Both the position numbers and the translations under genes were made by a program. Shown piece after piece: positions 1 through 8,060 of a stretch of DNA of 22,491 nucleotides. Below the pieces are notes generated by a model. That model ran no database searches, was not told the DNA's origin, and saw only the letters and a list, made by a program, of their open reading frames with translations. Each line of letters opens with the position of its first letter. Position 1 is the first letter of the stretch. Origin of the DNA: an uncultured Bacteroidales bacterium (GTDB lineage: Bacteria > Bacteroidota > Bacteroidia > Bacteroidales > Bacteroidaceae). The stretch is taken from positions 1 to 22,491 of the forward strand of contig CALGJF010000038.1 of assembly GCA_937914945.1 (NCBI GenBank). Direction: 5' to 3'.

Positions 1-308
1 CGGCCGTCGCCCAAGCGCGAGCCTATTGAGTATGTGCCGTCTTTCTCGTTGTAGATGGTGTCGGGCTGTATGTTTGCTGGGGTGCGCAGGTCCATGGGAC
101 GCTGCTTGATATCTTCAATGCTTTCGGGTGTGGTTTGCGAAATGGGGTATATGAGTTTAAGGCTGTCTTTTCTTGTCTGCTCGGCCTTGCGCTGCTCTGT
201 CCTTCGTTGCATTCGTTGGTTACGCGCCGTCTGTGCATTATTATTCTGCGCAACCATGGCGATGGCTGTGCCGAACAATAGCAATATAAATAATGCGCGT
301 AATTTCAT
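1..308 (-). CDS. sprA: SprA, type IX secretion outer-membrane translocon (N-terminal fragment)
   Basis: The gene starts at ATG 306-308 on the minus strand and runs off the left edge, so only about 102 codons are visible. The protein opens with a Sec signal peptide (MKLRALFILLLFGTAIAMVAQ), then a Gln/Arg-rich stretch, then a segment resembling the mature N-terminus of SprA proteins: a DLRTPANI motif followed by a YNEKDGTYSIGSRLGDG-like strand. SprA is a very large outer-membrane beta-barrel that carries type IX cargo across the outer membrane; the Porphyromonas homologue is Sov. The start lies 28 nt after the ruvA stop, and ruvA-sprA adjacency is common in Bacteroidota, which supports the call. 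What is seen: signal peptide, motif and neighbour. What is inferred: that the rest of the gene is intact and functional. Confidence 0.82.
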   Translation of the reverse strand, partial: MKLRALFILLLFGTAIAMVAQNNNAQTARNQRMQRRTEQRKAEQTRKDSLKLIYPISQTTPESIEDIKQRPMDLRTPANIQPDTIYNEKDGTYSIGSRLGDG

Positions 309-336
309 AATCCCCCTCTTTTTCTTGAATTACCCC

Positions 337-930
337 TTAAAGCTCTTTCAAAGCCAGCTTTATTATCTGCTCTATGGTTGCTGTGGGGTTGTTCTTGGCT
401 AAATTCTGAACAACCTTTGAGGCTGCACCGCCGGGGAACCCGAGCATCACAAGTGCAGCTACTGCACCGTCTGCCACCTCGTTGTCTATCTTTGCGCTTG
501 TTTGCGCTGTTGCTATGGAGTCTCCTCCAATCTCCTTTATCTTGTCTTTCAAATCCACTATTATGCGCTGTGCGGTTTTAAGGCCTATTCCCTTCACGCT
601 CTTTATGGCCTTTTCATTGCCACATGCTATTGCTTCGCAAAGTTCTGCGATGGTGAATGCCGACAGGATAGTGCGCGCGGTATTGCCGCCTATGCCCGAA
701 ACGGATATGAGCAACAGGAACAAAGCGCGTTCCTGCTTATTGCTGAAACCGTATAGTTGGTGGGTGTCCTCGCGTATCACCTCGTAGATGAACAGCTTGG
801 TATCCTTTTTCCCTTGCAGTGCGCTATATGTATTCAGGGTTATGCTTGTTTCGTAGCCCACTCCTGCACATTCGATAATGGCTGTAGCCGGGGTGAGTTC
901 GGCTATTTCCCCTCTGAGATATTCTATCAT
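337..930 (-). CDS. ruvA: Holliday junction branch migration protein RuvA
   Basis: This 197-aa protein has the full RuvA length and layout. An N-terminal OB fold (about residues 1-63, starting MIEYLRGEI) is followed by two helix-hairpin-helix segments (VSGIGGNTARTIL and VKGIGLKTAQRIIVDLKDK). After an acidic linker comes a small C-terminal three-helix domain (about 150-197) that in this family contacts RuvB. RuvA tetramers bind the four-way Holliday junction and load the RuvB helicase motors during recombinational repair in the cytoplasm. The gene starts 63 nt after the ABC transporter stop and ends 28 nt before sprA, so the three could share a transcript. RuvB and RuvC are not in this window. 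Confidence 0.97.
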   Translation of the reverse strand: MIEYLRGEIAELTPATAIIECAGVGYETSITLNTYSALQGKKDTKLFIYEVIREDTHQLYGFSNKQERALFLLLISVSGIGGNTARTILSAFTIAELCEAIACGNEKAIKSVKGIGLKTAQRIIVDLKDKIKEIGGDSIATAQTSAKIDNEVADGAVAALVMLGFPGGAASKVVQNLAKNNPTATIEQIIKLALKEL

Positions 931-993
931 CTTATATTTTTTTATCTATCTTTTAACGTGTTTTTCTTCTCTTTATTGTGTGCAGCACTGAGG

Positions 994-2664
994 TTAACAT
1001 ATCTTTTTTCGTGGTTTCTCTATGCGCAGCACCTTGTCGCAATATTGTATGATTGCCGGGCGATGGGTAACGAATATCAGCGTCTTGCCTATCTGGCTGC
1101 TTGTCAGGCGATGCAGCATCTCCTTTTCTGTGGCTTCGTCAAGTGCCGATGTAACCTCGTCGAGAATGAGAATGCTGCCCGGGCGCAGAATGGAGCGTGC
1201 AACGGCTATTCTCTGTGCTTGTCCTTCGCTCAATCCTACTCCCTGCTCGGCAAGCTCTGTATCTAAACCTTGCGGTAGCTCCATAACATAGTCGGCACAT
1301 GCTATGTGCAGCGCGTTCTTTATCTCTTGTTCTGTGGCGTTGGGGTTACCCATGAGAAGGTTGTCCCTGATGGTGCCGCTTATGAGGCTGTTGCCTTGCG
1401 GTATATACACGAAATTGCAACGAGTGGTGGTCGATGAAGGGTGTTTCTCGTTTTCGTTGTAAATCTCAACCTCGCCCTCTTGTGGGTTTATGAGTGCCAC
1501 CAGCAAGCGTATGAGCGTGGTTTTCCCGGCACCGGTTTCGCCTATGATGGCAGTGCTGCTGTTTGGTGCAAAATCGTAATTGAAGTTGTTGAGAATCATG
1601 CGGCTGCCCTCTTCGTATCTGAAACTGACTCCTTTGAAACGCACGCCCGCTGTGCCTTGCAACATAACAGATTCCCCTTGTTTCTCTTCGGGGATATCTT
1701 CAAGTTCGTAAAGTCGTTCTGTTGCCGTGAACGAGAGTACGATGCTTGGTATGAATCTGCTCATGTCCATGGTTGGGCGTTGTATGAGTCCCACAAGTTG
1801 CAGGTATGCCGAGAGTGTTCCGAAACTGACTGCTCCCGTTGCAAGCCCTTGCACTCCCCAGATAAAGGCTATCAGATAGCCCGATGCAAATCCGAATTGT
1901 GTGAGGCTGTATGCGCCGAGTGAGAATTTGGTGCGGTTGCGCACCTGTCCTTGCAGCTGCTCTTGCAGGGTGGTAATCTGTTGCTCGGTACTCTTGTTCT
2001 GCTCCAAGGCTTTTATAAGTGCTTTATGTTGCAGGCTCTCTTGCAACACAGCCTGTATGCGGCTGTCGCTGTCGCGTACATCGCGGTTGAGTTTGCGCAT
2101 TTTCTTTATGTAAAAACGGCTGGCAAGCATGGCCAAGGGCAATGCCGCAAGAACAGATACGGCAAGCATGTGGCTCATGGAGAATAGCAACATGAATGAT
2201 GCCAACAGTTGTACCGACACCACGATGACGGCGGGAATTGTCTCTGTAATAAGTGCGGTAATGTTGTTTACATCGCCCTCCAAGCGGTTTATCAAGTCGC
2301 CGGTGTGGTGCTTTTGCAAGTGCAGCCACTCGCCACGCAGCAGGCGCGAAAAAATCTTCAAACGCATCTTGTTGCGCACCTCGGAACCTGTTACAGCATG
2401 AATCCAACGGCTGGTGGCACGCGAGAGTATTTCAACAAGCATGAGCGCGCCTATTACACATCCTGTAATGGCAATGGAGCCTTCACACTCGCCTGTGGCA
2501 ATATCGATGGCTCTTTTGCAGGCAAGCACCCAAAGTAGCTGGCAAGCGACATCGAGCAGCCCTATGATGGTGTTGAGCGTGGCTTGGCCGCGTGCTCCTT
2601 TGGATTTTCTCCATAACCATAAAAGCAACAGCTTCAAAGGTATGTTGTTTGTGATGTTTTTCAT
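994..2664 (-). CDS. ABC transporter, fused permease and ATPase (exporter type)
   Basis: This 556-aa half-transporter has a type I exporter membrane domain (about residues 15-320, roughly six hydrophobic segments) followed by a nucleotide-binding domain. The visible ATPase motifs are the A-loop FRYEEG, Walker A GETGAGKTT (375-383), Q-loop IPQGNSLISGTIRDNL, signature LSEGQ (478-482), Walker B ILILDEV (D502, E503), D-loop SALD and H-loop VTHRP. All catalytic residues are present; LSEGQ replaces the usual LSGGQ. Such proteins act as dimers in the inner membrane and export lipids, peptides or drugs; the substrate cannot be read from the sequence. There is no N-terminal peptidase C39 domain, so a bacteriocin processor is unlikely. 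It is the first gene of the minus-strand group with ruvA and sprA. Confidence 0.9.
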   Translation of the reverse strand: MKNITNNIPLKLLLLWLWRKSKGARGQATLNTIIGLLDVACQLLWVLACKRAIDIATGECEGSIAITGCVIGALMLVEILSRATSRWIHAVTGSEVRNKMRLKIFSRLLRGEWLHLQKHHTGDLINRLEGDVNNITALITETIPAVIVVSVQLLASFMLLFSMSHMLAVSVLAALPLAMLASRFYIKKMRKLNRDVRDSDSRIQAVLQESLQHKALIKALEQNKSTEQQITTLQEQLQGQVRNRTKFSLGAYSLTQFGFASGYLIAFIWGVQGLATGAVSFGTLSAYLQLVGLIQRPTMDMSRFIPSIVLSFTATERLYELEDIPEEKQGESVMLQGTAGVRFKGVSFRYEEGSRMILNNFNYDFAPNSSTAIIGETGAGKTTLIRLLVALINPQEGEVEIYNENEKHPSSTTTRCNFVYIPQGNSLISGTIRDNLLMGNPNATEQEIKNALHIACADYVMELPQGLDTELAEQGVGLSEGQAQRIAVARSILRPGSILILDEVTSALDEATEKEMLHRLTSSQIGKTLIFVTHRPAIIQYCDKVLRIEKPRKKIC

Positions 2665-2682
2665 TTTGCTCTATATATTCTG

Positions 2683-2690
2683 CGAATATA
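2683..2690 (-). promoter_or_regulatory. Possible -7 element for the ABC transporter gene
   Basis: The minus strand reads TATATTCG here, one mismatch from the Bacteroidota -7 consensus TAnnTTTG. It lies 18 nt upstream of the ABC transporter start codon. No clear -33 TTTG is seen, so this is only a candidate. Confidence 0.35.
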
Positions 2691-2841
2691 CAAATTCTAT
2701 TTGAAAATATTGTGCGCGCGCAATAAAAATGAACCAAAACCACTTATGTTGCCCATGAAATAGTGCTTGTTATTGTTTTTTTGTTTATATTGCCACGAAT
2801 TAGCAATTAACCATGGTTTGCGTAAAAATAAAATCTTCATT

Positions 2842-5472
2842 ATGATGAAAAACATTCTCAGTATTCTGGCTTTTGCTGTTGTGGCATTACTGTTGTCTTG
2901 CGGTTCAAACGTGTGCGAAAACCTCGATGAAAAGGGCAAAATTGCCCAAGATTTTGAGTGGCGAAAGGCTGTCGTTGGCAACGAGCGTTATTTTGCCATA
3001 TTCGATGAGGAACTCACTGGGGCGCGTTTGCAGGCGATGCAGTTTCTCTATGCCTATATGCCATTACCCGATATGGCCGATTATCCGGCACAGTTTTATC
3101 TGCAAAATGTGGATTATGCACTGAAAGCCCGCGCCGAGATGCCGTGGGGCCCGCAGGTGCCTGTGAGGGAATTTCTGCATTTTGTGTTGCCTGTGAGGGT
3201 GAATAACGAGGATATGGATACCGCTCGTGTGGTTTTTTATAATGAATTGAGGGATAGGGTGGCCTCGCTCTCAATGCGCGATGCTGTGCTTGAAGTGAAT
3301 CATTGGTGCCACGAAAAGGTAACATATACTCCCAGTGATATCCGTACAAGTTCGCCGTTGGCAACGGTACGTACCGCATACGGTCGATGTGGCGAAGAAT
3401 CCACCTTCACGGTAGCAGCCTTGCGTGCGATAGGTATTCCGGCAAGGCAGGTATACACTCCACGGTGGGCACATACAGATGATAACCATGCTTGGGTAGA
3501 GGCTTGGGTTGATGGTGAATGGCACTTTTTGGGAGCATGTGAGCCCGAGCCTGTTCTTGACCTTGCCTGGTTTAATGCTCCCGCCTCACGCGGTATGCTC
3601 ATGCACACCAAGGCATTTGGAGATTATGATGGTCCCGAGGAGGTGGTGGGGCGCACACCCTGTTATACCGAGATAAATGTTACGGCCAATTATGCTCCCG
3701 TTGCGCCTGTTACCGTGCGCGTGCTTGACAAGGACGGCAAGCCTGTTGTTACATCCGTGGAGTACAAGATATATAATTATGCGGAATTCTTCACGGCTGC
3801 TACCATAACGAGCGATGCCGAAGGTTATGCAACCCTTTCCACAGGTAAAGGCTCTTTGCTTGTGTGGGCGGCAAAAGATGGTATGTATGGCTATTCGCAA
3901 TGTTTTGCGGGGAGTGGCGACACCGCCATAGTGGTGCTTGACAAGTGCAGCGGTTACACAGCTTCGCTTGATATGAATATAACTCCACCCAAGGAGCGTA
4001 ATACATTGCCGCCTGTTACTGCGGAACAGGCACAGGAGAACAGCCGCCGTTTTGCTTACGAGGACTCGCTCCGCAATGCCTATGTGGCAACATTCATGGC
4101 CCCTGCCGAGGCCGCGGGTTTCGCTCGTTCGATAGGTATCGATGAGGCTGTTGCTTGCGACCTGTTCAAGAAATCGCGTGGCAACTATGCTGTAATAAGG
4201 GATTTTTTACAAAAGGTTGATAAAGAGATGCTCCCTGTTGCGTTGCAGCTGCTTTTGGCGGTTTCGGACAAGGACTTACGTGATATAGAGGCGGTGGTGC
4301 TGAACGACCATCTTGCCAACAGCTCCTCTGTGTGGCGTGGAGCAGTATTTAATGAATATGTGCTTAATCCACGTGTGAGCAACGAGAGACTTACTCCATA
4401 TAAATTGCTTTTCAAAGAGTGCTTTTCTGTTGCCGAGAGGAACGCTTTTGCCAATAGTCCGCAAGAGTGGGTAGAGTGGTGTCGCAAGAATATCTCAATA
4501 GACAAGCTGTGGAATCCCCTGCAGTTGTGTATGTCGCCACAAGGGGTGTGGGAGATGCGCGTGTGCGACGAACACTCCCTTAATATATTCTTTGTGGCAG
4601 GTGCGCGCAGCATGGGAATTCCCTCGCGCATAGATGTGGTTACCGGTAAAACGCAGTGGCTTGCACAAAGTGGTGATTGGGTTGATGTGGATTTTGCTGC
4701 CGAGAATATGAAAGAGGCTTCGCCGGGTATTCTCACTGCAGCTTTTACTCCTACGACATTTATTGATGACCCAAAATATTATTCCCATTTTTCAATATCG
4801 AAAATTGTGGATGGTCGTTTGCAATTGCAGAACCATCCCGAGAGTGCCACGTACAGTTCTACATTACAAAAAGGCATGCCTGTGGATGCTGGCGATTATC
4901 TAATGGTAACCGGTACGCGAATGGCCGATGGCGGTGTTCTTGCACACTTGGAATTCTTTGCCATAAAAGAGGGTGAACAGGAGAAGATTGCTTATGTTCA
5001 GCGCGAAAGCAGTGAACGATTACAGGTTATAGGCGGTTTTAACAGCGAGAATCTCTTTTGCGATGCCGAAGGGCGCAATCGCTCTATACTCTCGGCAACG
5101 GGGCGCGGATACTATATTATAGCCTTGATTGCTCCAAACAGCGAGCCAACCAACCATTTTTTGCGCGATTTGATGCCCTATGCCGCCGATTTCGAGGAGT
5201 GGGGGCAAAAGATGGTGCTGCTGTTCCGCAACGGAAACGAGGCGTCGCGTTTTGTAAATGATTTCCCATCGTTGCCTTCAACCATTGTTTGGGGTACAGA
5301 TGTTGATGATGTTATTTACAACGAGATTGTAGCAAACATGAATTTGGACAATCCGGCCCTTCCCATAATATTGGTGGCCGACACCTTTAACCGTGTGGTG
5401 TTTATGTCGCAGGGCTATTCGATAGGGCTTGGCGAACAGCTGGTAAAGGTTATAAAGCAGTTGAGCGAATGA
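2842..5472 (+). CDS. Lipoprotein with transglutaminase-like domains and thioredoxin-like C-terminus
   Basis: The start was placed at ATG 2842 (ATG 2845 is equally possible) because this gives a clean lipoprotein signal peptide ending in the lipobox LLSC; an in-frame TTG at 2767 would put 25 extra residues before it. The mature protein (876-aa precursor) has a transglutaminase-like core at about residues 160-245, with Cys183 in GRCGEES and His216 in NHAWVEAW. The position usually held by Asp appears to be Glu234 in ACEPE. An Ig- or carboxypeptidase-regulatory-like segment follows (about 280-365). A second module (about 555-620) repeats the CxEx...AxRxxGIPxR pattern around Cys575 but lacks the His-Ala-Trp part. 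The last ~120 residues resemble a thioredoxin-like fold without a CxxC. It is probably an envelope peptidase or scaffold; substrate unknown. It ends directly against cutC. Confidence 0.85.
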   Translation: MMKNILSILAFAVVALLLSCGSNVCENLDEKGKIAQDFEWRKAVVGNERYFAIFDEELTGARLQAMQFLYAYMPLPDMADYPAQFYLQNVDYALKARAEMPWGPQVPVREFLHFVLPVRVNNEDMDTARVVFYNELRDRVASLSMRDAVLEVNHWCHEKVTYTPSDIRTSSPLATVRTAYGRCGEESTFTVAALRAIGIPARQVYTPRWAHTDDNHAWVEAWVDGEWHFLGACEPEPVLDLAWFNAPASRGMLMHTKAFGDYDGPEEVVGRTPCYTEINVTANYAPVAPVTVRVLDKDGKPVVTSVEYKIYNYAEFFTAATITSDAEGYATLSTGKGSLLVWAAKDGMYGYSQCFAGSGDTAIVVLDKCSGYTASLDMNITPPKERNTLPPVTAEQAQENSRRFAYEDSLRNAYVATFMAPAEAAGFARSIGIDEAVACDLFKKSRGNYAVIRDFLQKVDKEMLPVALQLLLAVSDKDLRDIEAVVLNDHLANSSSVWRGAVFNEYVLNPRVSNERLTPYKLLFKECFSVAERNAFANSPQEWVEWCRKNISIDKLWNPLQLCMSPQGVWEMRVCDEHSLNIFFVAGARSMGIPSRIDVVTGKTQWLAQSGDWVDVDFAAENMKEASPGILTAAFTPTTFIDDPKYYSHFSISKIVDGRLQLQNHPESATYSSTLQKGMPVDAGDYLMVTGTRMADGGVLAHLEFFAIKEGEQEKIAYVQRESSERLQVIGGFNSENLFCDAEGRNRSILSATGRGYYIIALIAPNSEPTNHFLRDLMPYAADFEEWGQKMVLLFRNGNEASRFVNDFPSLPSTIVWGTDVDDVIYNEIVANMNLDNPALPIILVADTFNRVVFMSQGYSIGLGEQLVKVIKQLSE

Positions 5473-6213
5473 TTACAGCTGTGTAATGGCGGTTACAATC
5501 CTCCTAACCTCGGTCTCGCTTGTCTCTTTGCGGGCATATTCGTCGCAGTCGGGATTGCCCATGGATACTCCGCCATGGCGAAATTGCATGCCGCTTTCCA
5601 CGCTTGTGCGTGCCGATGCATGAATCTCCGTGGTACCGGTTTCTTGTATTATAAGTGCAGCGTTGGAACTGTTAATTCCACAGCCCGGCATAATTATTAT
5701 GCGCCTGTCGGCTTGGTTTACAAGGTCTTTAAGCAGGGCTATCCCTTCGGCCGCTGTAGCTGCCTGCCCCGATGTGAGCACTCTATGGCACCCCAATGCT
5801 ATAATATCTTCGAGTGCTTTTTGCGGGTTGCGGCACATGTCGAATGCTCTGTGAAAGGTGATGCTCATTCCATCGGCTGCGGCAATCAATCGTTGGCAGG
5901 TGGTGGTGTCGATATCTCCGTCGGCTGTCAGTGCGCCTATTACCACGCCATCGGCACCAAGTGCCTTGCAGGTGCTTATGTCGTGCTCCATGCAGGCAAC
6001 CTCGTACTCATCGTAGAGAAAGTCGCCCCCGCGCGGGCGTATGATTACATTTAACTCTATTCCTTCAATTTTTCGTGCCTGTGCAATGAGCCCCACCGAT
6101 GGGGTGATGCCGCCTATCTCAAGCGCGGCGCATAGTTCCACGCGGCTTGCCCCGCCATTGCGTGCCGCCAATACGCTCTCCACGCTGCCTGCACATATTT
6201 CCAAATTCGCCAT
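5473..6213 (-). CDS. cutC: CutC family protein (copper homeostasis family, TIM barrel)
   Basis: This 246-aa protein has the usual CutC length. It carries the family's conserved blocks: the opening EICAGSVESVLAARNGGASRVELC, then VIIRPRGGDFLYDEYE, SITFHRAFDMC, HRVLTSGQAATAAEG and IIIMPGCGINSSN. The fold is a TIM barrel and the protein is cytoplasmic (no signal peptide). CutC was named for copper tolerance in Escherichia coli, but its biochemical role is still disputed, so the name is a family label. The gene starts 3 nt after the stop of the GH29 fucosidase gene, so it is almost certainly co-transcribed and may be translationally coupled to it. It converges on the transglutaminase-like gene with no bases between the two stop codons. 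Confidence 0.93.
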   Translation of the reverse strand: MANLEICAGSVESVLAARNGGASRVELCAALEIGGITPSVGLIAQARKIEGIELNVIIRPRGGDFLYDEYEVACMEHDISTCKALGADGVVIGALTADGDIDTTTCQRLIAAADGMSITFHRAFDMCRNPQKALEDIIALGCHRVLTSGQAATAAEGIALLKDLVNQADRRIIIMPGCGINSSNAALIIQETGTTEIHASARTSVESGMQFRHGGVSMGNPDCDEYARKETSETEVRRIVTAITQL

Positions 6214-6216
6214 TTG

Positions 6217-7536
6217 CTATTTAGTTATAAGCTCCACAATGTAATCCACTCCCGTCGGAACCTCGTTGAAGATTAGTTTTACACCGCTTTTTGTCTTTTT
6301 AATCTTTACGGGTTTTTTGTCGGCATAGGTAAATGCCTTTTTTACCTTGCAGGCGAGTGGTAGTTCAAGTTCTGTGGCGTTCAGGTTTGTTATGTGTACG
6401 AAAAGCCTCTCTCCCTTGCGAGTGGTTACTCCCCACTCCTGCACGGGGATATCACCGGCTTTGGTGCCGTATATGGTCTCGCCGTTAGCTCTTGTCCATT
6501 CGCCTATCTCTTTGAGACGTTGCAGGGCAGTAGCGGGAATTTCGCCATTGGGCTGCGGCCCTACGTTCATGAGCAGATTGGCACCTTTGCCTGCGGCGCC
6601 TACAAGGTACTGTATAAGGGTTTCGGTGCTTTTGTACTCCTGGTCTATAAGTTTGTATCCCCACATGCCGTTCATGGTCTGGCAAGTTTCAAGTGGCAGA
6701 CGGCTTATCTCCTGCCCCGAAAGGCCGGCTTTGTTTTCCCCGGGCAGGTCGCGCTCGAATATCTGAATATCTTCGCCGCTGAATGGTATCTGATGGTGGT
6801 TGTTACCCACAAGGCATTGTGGTTGCAGACGATGAATCATGGCATACTGCTCTTGCAGTTGCCAATCAAACGGAATGCTATCCTCGTCGTGGTCCCACCA
6901 GCCATCGAACCATATTGCACCAATCTCGCCGTAGTTTGTGAGCAGTTCGGTGAGCTGGCGGTTCATGAATTCGTAGTAATTGGGCCAATTGACCTTAGTT
7001 GTATCGCGTCCTATGATTTTTTTGCCTGTACGTCCCATGGGATATTCGTCGCGTGCCCAATCGAGGTGTGAATAATACAAGTGGAGTTTTATTCCCTGTT
7101 TGTGGCACTCATCGGCAAGTTCCTTTATCACATCGCGCCCGAAGGGTGTGGCATCAACCACGTTGTATTCGCTCTCGGCTGTGTCCCACATTGAAAAGCT
7201 GTCGTGGTGTCGGCTTGTGAAACAGATGTATTTGGCTCCTGCATCTTTAATGGCTGCCACCCATGCCTTTGCGTCAAAACGATGTGGATAGAACGCATCG
7301 GCGGCTTTTGCATACTCATATTTGTCAATCTCGGCATTTTGCAGATACCACTCGCCCTGTGCGAACATGCTGTATATGCCCCAATGAATGAAGATTCCGA
7401 ACTTGCTGTCGGCAAATTCCCGGCGTGCCTGTAGATTCTCGGGTGCAGGGGTGTACTCCTGTGCTGTTACGGGTGTTGCAATAGCGGTGGCAACAGCTAT
7501 TACTGTTGTTTGCAGAAATCTTTTTATGCTGTTCAT
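6217..7536 (-). CDS. Secreted GH29 alpha-L-fucosidase
   Basis: This 439-aa protein has a Sec signal peptide (about residues 1-25, ending VTA before QEYTPAPENL), so it is exported, probably to the periplasm. The body is a glycoside hydrolase family 29 TIM barrel: SKFGIFIHWGIYS near the N-terminus, YICFTSRHHDSFSMWDT, the nucleophile motif IWFDGWWD (Asp211 is the likely nucleophile), and GKGANLLMNVGPQPNGEIP. Glu261 in FERDLPG is a candidate acid/base, but that assignment is uncertain because this residue varies between GH29 subfamilies. A small beta-sandwich closes the C-terminus. The enzyme would release L-fucose from glycans, possibly host mucin or plant polymers. There is no SusC/SusD pair or regulator beside it, so this is not a classical polysaccharide utilization locus. 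Confidence 0.93.
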   Translation of the reverse strand: MNSIKRFLQTTVIAVATAIATPVTAQEYTPAPENLQARREFADSKFGIFIHWGIYSMFAQGEWYLQNAEIDKYEYAKAADAFYPHRFDAKAWVAAIKDAGAKYICFTSRHHDSFSMWDTAESEYNVVDATPFGRDVIKELADECHKQGIKLHLYYSHLDWARDEYPMGRTGKKIIGRDTTKVNWPNYYEFMNRQLTELLTNYGEIGAIWFDGWWDHDEDSIPFDWQLQEQYAMIHRLQPQCLVGNNHHQIPFSGEDIQIFERDLPGENKAGLSGQEISRLPLETCQTMNGMWGYKLIDQEYKSTETLIQYLVGAAGKGANLLMNVGPQPNGEIPATALQRLKEIGEWTRANGETIYGTKAGDIPVQEWGVTTRKGERLFVHITNLNATELELPLACKVKKAFTYADKKPVKIKKTKSGVKLIFNEVPTGVDYIVELITK

Positions 7537-7565
7537 ATGTTTATGTTTTTGTATTGCTTGCTTGG

Positions 7566-7573
7566 CAAAAATA
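7566..7573 (-). promoter_or_regulatory. -7 element of the fucosidase-cutC promoter
   Basis: The minus strand reads TATTTTTG, an exact match to the Bacteroidota -7 consensus TAnnTTTG, followed by CC. It lies 29 nt upstream of the fucosidase start codon, leaving a short leader of about 20 nt. No convincing -33 TTTG is visible. Confidence 0.7.
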
Positions 7574-7657
7574 AATGAATATTGTGAAATCTCATATAAA
7601 ATGCCTCCATTACTGTTAAAAATGATTCTCTTTTTTTCTCTATTGCGTGGCTATTCT

Positions 7658-7665
7658 TATTTTTG
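7658..7665 (+). promoter_or_regulatory. -7 element of the DUF4491 gene promoter
   Basis: TATTTTTG matches TAnnTTTG exactly and is followed by CAC, as is common in this group. Transcription would begin near 7672, about 25 nt before the ATG at 7697. With the divergent fucosidase promoter about 90 bp away, the region between 7537 and 7696 is a compact two-way promoter region. Confidence 0.7.
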
Positions 7666-7696
7666 CACGAACTTATAATAATTTTAACGAATAGGT

Positions 7697-7990
7697 ATGG
7701 AACTGAATTTTATGGGAATAATAATAGGCGTTGCCACGTTTCTGGTTATAGGGCTTTTCCACCCGCTTGTGATAAAGGCCGAGTATTACATCGGCGTCAG
7801 GAGCTGGTGGCTCTTTTTAATTGCCGGTATTGTTGCGGCTGTGGCCTCTTTGCTTGTGGCCGATCTTTTCGTATCGGTTATTTTGGGTGTGGTGGCATTC
7901 TCCTCTTTTTGGAGTATAGGCGAGGTTTTTGCCCAAAAGAAGAGGGTGGAGAAAGGGTGGTTTCCCGCAAATCCTAAAAGGATGAAATAG
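7697..7990 (+). CDS. DUF4491 family small membrane protein
   Basis: This 97-aa protein has three hydrophobic segments (about residues 5-22, 36-54 and 58-75) and a short basic tail ending KKRVEKGWFPANPKRMK. The pattern FHPLVIKAEYYIGVRSWW and the tail motif RVEKGWFPxNPKR are those I recognise from the Bacteroidota family DUF4491; its function is unknown. The protein should sit in the inner membrane with the basic tail in the cytoplasm. It is a single-gene unit: its own promoter lies upstream, and a strong hairpin terminator begins 19 nt after the stop codon. The start is set by the only ATG that keeps the conserved N-terminus; a second Met six codons on is a weaker choice. Confidence 0.85.
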   Translation: MELNFMGIIIGVATFLVIGLFHPLVIKAEYYIGVRSWWLFLIAGIVAAVASLLVADLFVSVILGVVAFSSFWSIGEVFAQKKRVEKGWFPANPKRMK

Positions 7991-8009
7991 CTTGCGGCAG
8001 CATGCAGAT

Positions 8010-8049
8010 ACAATAAAGACGGTCATCTTGTGATGACCGTCTTTATTGT
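8010..8049. terminator. Bidirectional intrinsic terminator between DUF4491 and DUF349 genes
   Basis: Perfect inverted repeat with arms at 8010-8027 and 8032-8049 (18 bp, core AAAGACGGTCATC and its complement) and a 4-nt TTGT loop. The A-rich and T-rich outer arms supply a U-tract in both directions, so it can end transcripts from the converging genes at 7990 and 8061. Confidence 0.88.
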
Positions 8050-8060
8050 GTGTTTATTTG

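Noticed and set aside
2767..2841. TTG start for the transglutaminase-like gene
   Set aside because: It would add 25 residues before a complete lipoprotein signal peptide; ATG 2842 or 2845 fits better.
5473..7990. A polysaccharide utilization locus around the GH29 gene
   Set aside because: There is no SusC/SusD pair, no sulfatase, no further glycoside hydrolase and no sensor or sigma factor nearby.
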